Positions 20,533 to 27,084 of a stretch of 64,000 nucleotides of DNA are shown here, piece by piece; position 1 is the first letter of the stretch, and each line of letters opens with the position of its first letter. Made by a program: the position numbers and the translations under genes. The notes beneath the pieces were generated by a model. The model was not told the DNA's origin. It ran no database searches and saw only the letters and a list, made by a program, of their open reading frames with translations. The stretch comes from Nocardiopsis mwathae (GTDB lineage: Bacteria; Actinomycetota; Actinomycetes; Streptosporangiales; Streptosporangiaceae), in NCBI RefSeq assembly GCF_014201195.1, contig NZ_JACHDS010000001.1, forward strand, positions 1,612,001-1,676,000. The letters are read 5' to 3'.

Positions 20533-20847
20533 TCAGTCGTTTCCGATGAGATTTCGCACCACCCGTTTCACGTGGTCGTGCCGGTCGGGGCGTAGATAAC
20601 CGACATTCTCGCGCAGCCAGGTCTGCGGAAACCAGACAACGCGATCGAGAAGTGCGACACCGAGGTTGGTGATAGGTTCGCTGATCTCCGGGTCGGTGAG
20701 TTGGTGGCGGTTCACCTCGCACAGGATCACGCCGAGCCCTGACTCGTTGTAAAGGTCACCGCTGACGACCAGGTGCGGTACAGGAGGCAGGATGTCGTCA
20801 TCGTCTCCTTGGCCGATCGTCCAGACTTCGCCGAATCGGGGGGTCAC
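20533..20847 (-). CDS. Putative type II toxin, PemK/MazF-like
   Basis: 104-aa basic-ended protein starting MTPRFGEVWTIG, close to the RGEVW opening of MazF/PemK ribonucleases. A PHLVVSGDLYNE segment (compare RPVLVVSNDxxN) and a VNRH motif follow. The length suits a MazF-type toxin. Its ATG overlaps the stop of the upstream ribbon-helix-helix gene as ATGA, the usual antitoxin-toxin order. It probably cleaves RNA. The divergence is high, so the family call rests on fold-like motifs plus context. Confidence 0.65.
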   Translation of the reverse strand: MTPRFGEVWTIGQGDDDDILPPVPHLVVSGDLYNESGLGVILCEVNRHQLTDPEISEPITNLGVALLDRVVWFPQTWLRENVGYLRPDRHDHVKRVVRNLIGND

Positions 20848-21107
20848 TCCGCCTCTCCCGCACCGCGTGTCTCGCGGTGGACCGCAGCACGTCGGCGGGC
20901 ATACGCGGCAAGGTGATCGGGTCCGAAGAGACCAGCGCGCTCTCTCTCCGCATGGGCGCGGGCATACGCGGCTCGCGTGGCCTCACGATGGGCGGCGCGT
21001 TCCACCCACTCCGACAGGCTGATTCCTGCACGCTCGGCCTCGGTTCGGATCTCGGTGGCGATGTCTGGGTTCACACTTACCGTAAGACGTTCCTTCATAC
21101 CTTTCAC
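20844..21107 (-). CDS. Putative ribbon-helix-helix antitoxin
   Basis: 87-aa protein whose first half, KERLTVSVNPDIATEIRTEAERAGISLSEWV without its outer residues, has the beta strand and two helices of the RHH (CopG/MetJ-like) DNA-binding domain. The charged Ala/Arg/Glu-rich second half could bind and neutralise the toxin encoded next. ATG 21107 is followed by a second in-frame ATG at codon 4 (21098). It probably represses its own operon. The operator would lie in the spacer at 21108 onward. Confidence 0.7.
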   Translation of the reverse strand: MKGMKERLTVSVNPDIATEIRTEAERAGISLSEWVERAAHREATRAAYARAHAERERAGLFGPDHLAAYARRRAAVHRETRGAGEAE

Positions 21108-21415
21108 TCTAGGCGGAGGACGTCAGGCACGACAGGAAAACAGAGAAAGTCGGCGCAGAGTCCCTCCAACGACCCGACAGACCGGTTGAGCCGGGCGGGA
21201 ACACCAGCCCCTGCTCTGTACGGGAGGTGCGCTCAGTCGGGTCGGCGCCGGGGCATGCGCCGCAGGCCGGCCGGCTCCCTGCCGCAGCCACGCCGACGAA
21301 GGCAGCAGGGTCCAGGGGCCGCTGGTCGTCGTGCGGGTGAGGGCCACTCGGTTCGGGGCCTCGGCCCGACGCCACTCCCCGCGATGATGATGGGATTCAT
21401 TCGCGCGAAACGGAC
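21108..21415. other. Intergenic spacer with possible decayed 5' end of the next gene
   Basis: 308 bp between divergent genes. No complete gene is seen. From about GTG 21331 to 21381 one frame reads VRVRATRFGASARRHSPR then stop. The next frame reads DDDGIHSRETD straight into the start of the regulator at 21416. Together these resemble the missing first helices of Scr1-type regulators, suggesting a frameshift near 21380. Promoters for the antitoxin and the regulator should also be here, but none is clear. Confidence 0.4.
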
Positions 21416-22189
21416 ATGTCGGGCGCACAGGTGGCAACGCGCTTGAGCTGGTCACAGTCCAAGGTCAGCAGAGTCGAGAACGGCCGCACCGCCGTATCGA
21501 CCAAGGATCTGCGTGATCTGCTTACCCTCTACGGAGTCCCTGAGGTGCGCCGCGGCAGCTACATCGAGCTCGGCAAGGGAGCCCGGGTTAAGGGATGGTG
21601 GGATGACTATGCCGATGCTATCCCGCAGGACTACGCCAACTACATCGGTTTGGAGACGGAGGCTGCCCAGGTCCTCAGCTACGCGCCGCAGGTCGTCACT
21701 GGGATTCTCCAGACGGAGGACTACGCGCGGCATGTGATCAGGGCGGCGTTGTTGATATCTCCGCCAGGAGAGGTCAACCGTCGGATCAAAGTCCGGATGG
21801 AGCGTCAGGAGCGATTCATCAATGATCCGTCTCGCTCCCTCTCCGTGGTGCTGGATGAGGCTGCATTGCGGCGTAAGGTCGGTGGCCGGGAGGTTATGCA
21901 GGAGCAGCTGTCGTGGCTTCTTGCCGTTGCTGAGCGGGACAACGTCACCCTCCGCGTTTCGCCATATGAGGTGGGCGAACACCCCGCCACCGCAGGGGAG
22001 TTCACCATCCTGCAGTTCCCGGAGGACGGAGACCCCGACGTGGTTCATGTAGAAGCGATGACAAGTAGCCTCTACGTCGAGGAGGAGGCCGATGTCTTTC
22101 GCTATACGCTCGCCTTCAACCAGTTGTGCACGATGGCACTGCCCCCGGAGAAGACGCGCGCGTTCATGGCCTCCCTCCTCGATAGATGA
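21416..22189 (+). CDS. Scr1-type HTH/DUF5753 regulator, apparently 5'-truncated
   Basis: 257-aa protein of the actinobacterial family pairing a Xre-like HTH with a DUF5753 effector domain. The HTH recognition part is intact (GAQVATRLSWSQSKVSRVENGRTAVS). DUF5753 follows at about residues 75-255 with GLETEAAQVLSYAPQVVTGILQTEDYAR. Relatives normally have 20-30 more N-terminal residues before SGAQVA. Here the ATG lies inside the HTH and no start codon is in frame upstream. Two DUF397 genes follow, the usual partner. Relatives near DUF397 are often named antitoxin-like regulators. Confidence 0.8.
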   Translation: MSGAQVATRLSWSQSKVSRVENGRTAVSTKDLRDLLTLYGVPEVRRGSYIELGKGARVKGWWDDYADAIPQDYANYIGLETEAAQVLSYAPQVVTGILQTEDYARHVIRAALLISPPGEVNRRIKVRMERQERFINDPSRSLSVVLDEAALRRKVGGREVMQEQLSWLLAVAERDNVTLRVSPYEVGEHPATAGEFTILQFPEDGDPDVVHVEAMTSSLYVEEEADVFRYTLAFNQLCTMALPPEKTRAFMASLLDR

Positions 22190-22216
22190 AACCAGGTAGT
22201 CAAGAGGAGCCTCGGC

Positions 22217-22408
22217 ATGTCCACGTCGGAGCCGTCCCCTAGAGGCTGGCGGAAGTCCAGTTACAGTGGGAACGGCCCCACATGCGTAGAAGTCGGAGAC
22301 CTCCCCTCAGGGAGAGCCGTCCGAGACTCCAGGCATCCGGAGCTTGGTCACCTCTCCTTCGGGTTCTCGGAATGGCGGGCCTTCGTCTCTACGGTGAAAT
22401 CCACGTGA
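22217..22408 (+). CDS. DUF397 domain-containing protein (first copy)
   Basis: 63-aa protein that is almost entirely one DUF397 domain: WRKSSYSGNGPTCVEVGDL, then VRDSRHPELGHLSF and a terminal EWRAFV. ATG 22217 follows AAGAGGAG. In actinomycetes such genes sit behind Scr1/DUF5753 regulators and are presumed to be their partners, possibly toxin-like or developmental; the molecular role is unproven. The two DUF397 proteins here share the GHLSFGF-EW end but differ in the middle. Confidence 0.88.
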   Translation: MSTSEPSPRGWRKSSYSGNGPTCVEVGDLPSGRAVRDSRHPELGHLSFGFSEWRAFVSTVKST

Positions 22409-22422
22409 AGGAGACCAGGTAG

Positions 22423-22623
22423 ATGGTCCGCAAGTCCCCCCAGCCGCTCGGGCGTACCAGCAGCTACAGCGGAGGCGGGAAGGAATGCGTCGAGATCGCT
22501 CAGGCGGCTCGTGCGTCACTGGTCCGAGACTCCAAGCACCCGGAGCGTGGTCACCTCTCCTTCGGATTTCCCGAGTGGGAGGCCTTCGCCTCGTCGGTCA
22601 AGGAGGGTGAGATCGACGGCTGA
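22423..22623 (+). CDS. DUF397 domain-containing protein (second copy)
   Basis: 66-aa DUF397 protein: TSSYSGGGKECVEIAQ, VRDSKHPERGHLSFGFPEWEAF, then an acidic tail. It lies 14 nt after the first copy, with GGAGACC upstream of ATG 22423, so the regulator and both small genes form one operon. It is a tandem duplicate or a separately acquired paralog; the two differ at many positions, which argues against a recent copy. Confidence 0.88.
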   Translation: MVRKSPQPLGRTSSYSGGGKECVEIAQAARASLVRDSKHPERGHLSFGFPEWEAFASSVKEGEIDG

Positions 22624-22654
22624 GTCTCGGTAACCTCCACGCTCTACGTACGGA

Positions 22655-22682
22655 CCCGGACCTCAGAGGGATCTGGTCCGGG
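22655..22682. terminator. Hairpin between DUF397 operon and convergent immunity gene
   Basis: CCCGGACC at 22655-22662 pairs exactly with GGTCCGGG at 22675-22682 across a 12-nt loop; GCTTTCCC follows. It sits between two converging genes. Confidence 0.65.
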
Positions 22683-22729
22683 GCTTTCCCGTGGCGTCAC
22701 GGTCCGATCAGGGGGTAATCCATTGATTC

Positions 22730-23086
22730 TCAATCCCCTGATATCCACAAGTATCCCCTTTTTCTTATGATTGTTTCAATCAAGGATTTCACGTTGGCAA
22801 TGTCGGTGGATATCTCTGGTCGGCGAAGGGCGATGCTGTCGAGCTCTTCGAGGATGCATGTTAGCTGCCAGGTGTTGAACATCGTGTCGGCGTGCAAGTG
22901 GATTCCCGACAGGAATGTCCCTTCTGTGGCGGCGTCGAATATTCTTTCCGTTGCAGAGCTGAGTTCTGGCCCCGCGTATTCGCGCTGGTGGATCTGGTCT
23001 TCAGTGAAAACAGAGATTCCCAAGACTTCTCCGCTGCTTCTGTGGGTTTGGGCTAGAGTGGATGCATTGTTATTACGCCACCCCAC
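22730..23086 (-). CDS. Putative immunity protein of the adjacent polymorphic toxin
   Basis: 118-aa acidic cytoplasmic-type protein with no signal peptide or membrane helix. The stretch HADTMFNTWQLTCILEELDS resembles a motif seen in small actinobacterial immunity proteins found beside HINT toxins (an mFN..Q..L..EL pattern). It directly follows the toxin and, from GTG 23086, overlaps its end by 34 nt; TTG 23023 (after GGAGAAG) is an alternative start that would remove the overlap. The gene is visibly AT-richer than the surroundings, as expected for a swapped toxin-immunity cassette. It should block the C-terminal toxin domain in the producing cell. Confidence 0.65.
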   Translation of the reverse strand: MGWRNNNASTLAQTHRSSGEVLGISVFTEDQIHQREYAGPELSSATERIFDAATEGTFLSGIHLHADTMFNTWQLTCILEELDSIALRRPEISTDIANVKSLIETIIRKRGYLWISGD

Positions 23087-24615
23087 TTATCTTGAACTAC
23101 CCTATATCTTCTTGTGGGGTCACCGCCTGCATTTTGTGACTTGTTTCCGATGATTTCGCTGGCTGTGACATCCCTTTCATAGTTGCCATTTCTGTTGGGT
23201 CCCCTTGCTGGAGTGGATTCAGCTGCCTCGACCAGCGCGTCCAGATCGACGTCGCTCCTGAACAGGCTCTTGTCAGGGGTGACAAGTGGCCCACCTGGCA
23301 TGTGCTTGTCCCTAACATACTTCTCAGACTGGTCGTCGAGCATCGGTGGAGGGCAGTCGTTGTTGTGGACAAGGATATCCATTCCCGGCGCAGCAACGTA
23401 GTAAGTGCTGATCCCGTCGACCGTGAAGTTGTGGACATTCTGGTCGGAGGCCCTGCTCGTCTGGACTGCTGTAACCTGCACCCACGTTCCGTTGGAGGAA
23501 CGGAGCCATGTGCCGGGATCCAGGTCGATCGCGTCGACCCACTTACCCTTCTCGGGAGCCCAGAAGGGGTGTTCGTCGGTGGCGGTGACCGATCCTGTGT
23601 CACCGTTGTCATCGGCGATGGTGATCTCGACGAGGGTCTTCTCGCCCGAGCCGGTGATGGTGGCGGTGACTGAACGGGGACCCTCCTCGCCGGTGAGGGG
23701 GTCGAATGCCCAAACGTCGCTGCCGACGGCTATGTCCTCGATGGGCGCCGATGTGCCGTCTGCGAGCAGGACGGGGGTTCCGGGGAGGAAGCTGTTCCCC
23801 GTCTTGCATCCAGCTGCCCTGTTGTCCTCATTCTTCTTTTCGTCGTTCGAAGAGTCTTCCTTGTCGGACTTCTGCCCGCTGTCCTTATCCGAGCCGTTTC
23901 CGTCGGGAGGTTTCGACCCACCTCCCTGGGGTGTCTTGGTGGCAGCCTTCCCACCCTTCAGAAGCAGGCCGACCCCACCTACGAGGGAGGATCCGATGTC
24001 CCACACGCCGTAGCCGAAGGCCGCCGGCCAGTCACCTCGGTCCCAGGCGTCGCGCAATTCCTGGCTGAGAATCAGTCCGAGAGGATCCTCAGCGATGGCG
24101 TCCCAGCTGTCGCCAAGGGATCCCACCGGATCGGTCAGCAGTTCCCCGATCCCCTCGATGACCCCACCGACATCGTTGCCGGCACCATCAGCCAGAGCGT
24201 CGAGAAACCGTTGCACCGGCGGGTCGTCTTCGTCGACCTCTCCGAGCCCTTTCGGCGTGACCTCGTCGCCCGGCGCCAGTATCAGCGGCTCGCCGTCTTC
24301 ATCTACCGGGAAGTCCGTGCTGTGGGTGCGGCTGTATTCCCGGGTCGTCGCGTCGCCGGGAAGGCCGGTCGTTTCGGCCCCGTGGTCCGCGGTACCCCCC
24401 GGATCGATGTCGTCGCCCGCGAGTTCGGTCGGGTCGTGGCCGGCAGCGGTCTCTTCACCGGAGACGCCTTTGAGTGCCCGCTCGATCTCGGCCGCGACGC
24501 GGTCTCCGATTCCGGCGTCCATGACAACGCTGACGATCGCGGCGACCAGGAGGATGACCGCGGCGTATTCGATCATGTTCGCGCCGCGGTCGGGGTCGTG
24601 AATCCTGCGAAACAC
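23053..24615 (-). CDS. Polymorphic toxin: prepilin-like N terminus, HINT domain, C-terminal toxin
   Basis: 520-aa protein. Residues 1-35 carry a Flp/type IVb prepilin signature: a basic start, then RG|ANMIEYA with Glu at +5 and Tyr at +6 of the predicted cleavage site, followed by a hydrophobic helix. Residues 40-265 are acidic and linker-like, with a short hydrophobic stretch near 205-220. Residues 270-417 form a pretoxin HINT domain starting at Cys270 (CKTGNSFLPGTPVLLADG), with TDEHPFWAP and ending ILVHNN. The last ~100 residues are the effector: DKHMPGG, DKSLFRSDVDLDALV, a Thr/Arg segment and the end VVQDKWGGVITMHPL. This layout recalls BECR-fold ribonucleases such as the Ntox50 group. HINT probably releases the toxin. 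Confidence 0.85.
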   Translation of the reverse strand: MFRRIHDPDRGANMIEYAAVILLVAAIVSVVMDAGIGDRVAAEIERALKGVSGEETAAGHDPTELAGDDIDPGGTADHGAETTGLPGDATTREYSRTHSTDFPVDEDGEPLILAPGDEVTPKGLGEVDEDDPPVQRFLDALADGAGNDVGGVIEGIGELLTDPVGSLGDSWDAIAEDPLGLILSQELRDAWDRGDWPAAFGYGVWDIGSSLVGGVGLLLKGGKAATKTPQGGGSKPPDGNGSDKDSGQKSDKEDSSNDEKKNEDNRAAGCKTGNSFLPGTPVLLADGTSAPIEDIAVGSDVWAFDPLTGEEGPRSVTATITGSGEKTLVEITIADDNGDTGSVTATDEHPFWAPEKGKWVDAIDLDPGTWLRSSNGTWVQVTAVQTSRASDQNVHNFTVDGISTYYVAAPGMDILVHNNDCPPPMLDDQSEKYVRDKHMPGGPLVTPDKSLFRSDVDLDALVEAAESTPARGPNRNGNYERDVTASEIIGNKSQNAGGDPTRRYRVVQDKWGGVITMHPL

Positions 24616-24668
24616 CAGGAGGACCTATCCGGGGGGGTTGGGGGGTGAGGGTTCCGGTGCGCAGGCTC

Positions 24669-25046
24669 TTATCTGTGGAGGGAAGAGCCTGACGTCAGAA
24701 AGGCGCGGGAGGATTTCTGTAGGACGAAGACGGTGATCAGGACCGGGAAAAGGAGATTCGTCAGCCCTTGCGGGTCGCCATTGCCGATCCGTCCGAGCGC
24801 AAAGAGAAGTAGGAACACCTGAAGGACCAGGATCGCCGCCAGTATCCACCTTCCACCTCTCGGGATGCGCAGGGCGAGGAACAGTGCTGCGATCCCGGGA
24901 AGCGCAGTCCATACGAGGAGGCCGAGTAGCTCGGGTCCCATGTCGAAGATCAACAGGCCGCCGATGACCTGGAGGCCAACGACAGCGGTTAGGACGAACA
25001 ACAGGATCCGGGTGATGCGGAGTGGGGTCGGCAGCGTCTCACGCAT
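24669..25046 (-). CDS. Small membrane protein upstream of the polymorphic toxin
   Basis: 125-aa protein with four hydrophobic helices (near residues 12-32, 38-58, 68-85 and 97-112) and short charged loops. No family is recognised. It reads in the same direction as the toxin and ends 53 nt before the toxin start, so the two are probably one transcript. It could assist membrane insertion or export of the pilin-like toxin; that is inference from position. ATG 25046 follows GGAGAGACC-type purines (GGAGGTCTC on the minus strand). Confidence 0.65.
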   Translation of the reverse strand: MRETLPTPLRITRILLFVLTAVVGLQVIGGLLIFDMGPELLGLLVWTALPGIAALFLALRIPRGGRWILAAILVLQVFLLLFALGRIGNGDPQGLTNLLFPVLITVFVLQKSSRAFLTSGSSLHR

Positions 25047-25283
25047 GAGGAGAGACCTCCAGGGTGAGAAGCGGTGAGCGGCCGACGTCGAAGTGGGGGG
25101 AGGGGCGGGACACGGGATTCTCCGGGCGATGGGGGATGGAAGGGCCGGGGGAGGAGGGCGCAGAGGCGCCGGGCGGTAGCGACCCTAACGCGGACAGCCA
25201 CAACAACGTCAAACCTCTGGCCGAAACTGGACACACGTATGAATCGATGCCTGACGCTTGTGTGACCGGCGGACCCCAGGCGC

Positions 25284-25505
25284 CTACTCGCATGAGGACG
25301 CGATGATCAGCAGGAGGATGAGGATCCCCAGGTGGGGGAGGCAGCCGAGGGAGTTGGGGTTCTTCGTATTGATTTCGACGCTGCCGCCGGGGATGAGTTC
25401 GGGGTGGTGGTCGGCGTAGTGGGCGATCGCGCGGTCTTCTGCCTCGGACTCGGTGGTCCATCCGGTTTTGAAGCCGCATTCGCCGCACCGGTAGCGGTAG
25501 GCCAT
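25284..25505 (-). CDS. Small zinc-ribbon-like membrane-tail protein
   Basis: 73-aa protein. The start MAYRYRCGECGFKTGW gives a CxxC knuckle, and HYADHHP in the middle could supply further metal ligands. A hydrophobic tail anchor (LGILILLLIIASS) ends it. ATG 25505 is well supported by AGGAGG 8 nt upstream. Similar short proteins are common and unannotated in actinomycetes. It is separated by 237 bp from the toxin-associated membrane protein, so linkage to the toxin operon is uncertain. Confidence 0.7.
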   Translation of the reverse strand: MAYRYRCGECGFKTGWTTESEAEDRAIAHYADHHPELIPGGSVEINTKNPNSLGCLPHLGILILLLIIASSCE

Positions 25506-25882
25506 ATCGAACCTCCTCAAGGTCTTTCTCGAACGAGAAGGGGGTAAGTGAGCCGGGCCTCGGCGCGGGCCCGCGTGCGGCGGCGGAGCCGTCCCATGCG
25601 CCCAGACCGGTACTGCTTCGGGCTGGGCGATCTCTGCCGCGTGCACGTTCACCGGCCGACGGGTCCGGCCCGGCTCACCTTGACGATGGCGGCCGCGTGC
25701 GCCCGGTGAACAGGCCAGGGGACCGGCCAAAGATGACCTGCGGTTGACCTGCTTCTATGTGGGCGGCCATGGCGGGGGTGGATGGGGAAGAAGCCCGGCG
25801 GCCGGTTCCCCGTTCGGGCATGCGAACGCCTCGCGAGCCGTTCGTGCATCGCGAGGCGTTCAGCGGTCCGTGGGGATCGGGG
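25506..25882. other. 377-bp intergenic region upstream of the zinc-ribbon gene
   Basis: No gene was seen. It contains copy 1 of a 22-bp repeat (25708-25729) and TTGACG/TTGACC hexamers at 25679-25684 and 25744-25749 that could be -35 elements. The 25550-25650 stretch is very GC-rich. The serine hydrolase reads into it from the right. Confidence 0.5.
25708..25729. repeat. 22-bp direct repeat, copy 1
   Basis: Identical over 22 bp to 28329-28350, with core GGCCAGGGGACCGGCC, an imperfect palindrome. After it both copies share the pattern GnTGACC. It lies about 200 bp upstream of the zinc-ribbon gene and just beyond the end of the serine hydrolase gene. Confidence 0.9.
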
Positions 25883-27052
25883 TCAGGATCGCGGCGGCTG
25901 CCCCTCACACAGGGCCGTGTCCATCAGGTCCAGTCTCAGCTGCATGTTCGAGGAGATCACGACGAAGCCCGCGTTGGTCACGAGGGCAGCGTGGCGGCCG
26001 TCCTCGGTGACCAGGGTGTAGGTCGAGTAGCCCGGTACGTCGCCGCCGTGGCCCCATGCCTCGCCACCGCAGGACAGTTCATGCCGCATGAGGCCGAGGC
26101 CGTAGCCGCGAACAGAGTCGCCCATGTCGCGGATCTTCTGCATCTCGGCCAGACCCGCGGGCGAGACAACCTTGCCGTCGGTCAGCGCTCGGTAGAACTC
26201 CGTCATGTCCTCCAGAGTCGATGTCATTGCTCCGACGCTGCTGTAGAGGGACGGATCGTACGTGGGGGCGGAACGCCAGGCGAAGAAGCCGCCGACCCGG
26301 ATACCTTCGTAGCCGTTGACGGCCGGAGTGGGCAGTGCGCGGTCGCCCGGCGCGGGGAATGCGGTCCGATTCAGGCCCAGCGGTTCGATGATGCGGCCTG
26401 TGATGGCCTCGTGCACCGCCATCCCCGTCACCTCCTCGATGAGCATGCCGAGGATGAAATAGCCGGTGTTGGAGTAGGTCCAGCCGGCGCCGGGCGCGGA
26501 GACCGGCGCATAGCTGAGCCCCTTGCGAACCGAGGCGGCCAGGTCGTAGGTGCCGTCCGGGTTGGCCGGAGGCTTCTGACCGAGCCAGTGCGGGTGGGGG
26601 GCGTACGGTGCCAACCCGCCGGTGTGCTGGAGCAGGTGGCGCACGGTGATGCGGGTGCCGTCGTAGCCGTCGCCGGTGACGACGCCGGGCAGGTAGTCCT
26701 CGATGGGGTCGTCCAGGGCGACCTCGCCCTCGTCGACCAGTTGCAGCACGACCGCCGCAGTGAACGTCTTGGTCTGGCTTGCGATACGGAAGTGCTCATC
26801 CGACTGAATCGGTCGGTTGGCGTTGACCGTTCCCGTGCCGACCGACAGTGTCCAGGTGTCGTTTCCGTCCCCGGCGTGGACGGCTGCTCCAGGGCCCGCG
26901 CTCCGCTGGAAGGCCTTCAGCGCAGCGAGCGTGGCAGGGTGGTCCTGCTCGGTCGTCTGCGCGCTCGCCGCCGGTCCCGACAGCGTCAGCATCGTCGCGC
27001 ACACAGTGCCGATGATGATGGAGAGCTTCGTCTTGCTCCGCTTCTCTGCCAT
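25883..27052 (-). CDS. Secreted serine hydrolase, beta-lactamase/DD-peptidase family
   Basis: 389-aa class C beta-lactamase-like or D-alanyl-D-alanine carboxypeptidase-like enzyme. The N terminus has basic residues then a hydrophobic core and ASA cleavage site (about residues 5-32), a Sec signal peptide. Catalytic motifs are Ser92-x-x-Lys95 (SQTK), YSN in GWTYSNTGYFILG, and HGG in EAWGHGGDVPGYS replacing KTG. It probably acts on cell-wall peptides or related amides outside the membrane. ATG 27052 follows GGAG 8 nt upstream; an in-frame ATG at 27079 lacks this support. It starts 32 nt after the esterase stop, so the two genes form one operon. Confidence 0.92.
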   Translation of the reverse strand: MAEKRSKTKLSIIIGTVCATMLTLSGPAASAQTTEQDHPATLAALKAFQRSAGPGAAVHAGDGNDTWTLSVGTGTVNANRPIQSDEHFRIASQTKTFTAAVVLQLVDEGEVALDDPIEDYLPGVVTGDGYDGTRITVRHLLQHTGGLAPYAPHPHWLGQKPPANPDGTYDLAASVRKGLSYAPVSAPGAGWTYSNTGYFILGMLIEEVTGMAVHEAITGRIIEPLGLNRTAFPAPGDRALPTPAVNGYEGIRVGGFFAWRSAPTYDPSLYSSVGAMTSTLEDMTEFYRALTDGKVVSPAGLAEMQKIRDMGDSVRGYGLGLMRHELSCGGEAWGHGGDVPGYSTYTLVTEDGRHAALVTNAGFVVISSNMQLRLDLMDTALCEGQPPRS

Positions 27053-27084
27053 GGTGTCTGCTCCTTCGTGAGGGGGCACGCCGG

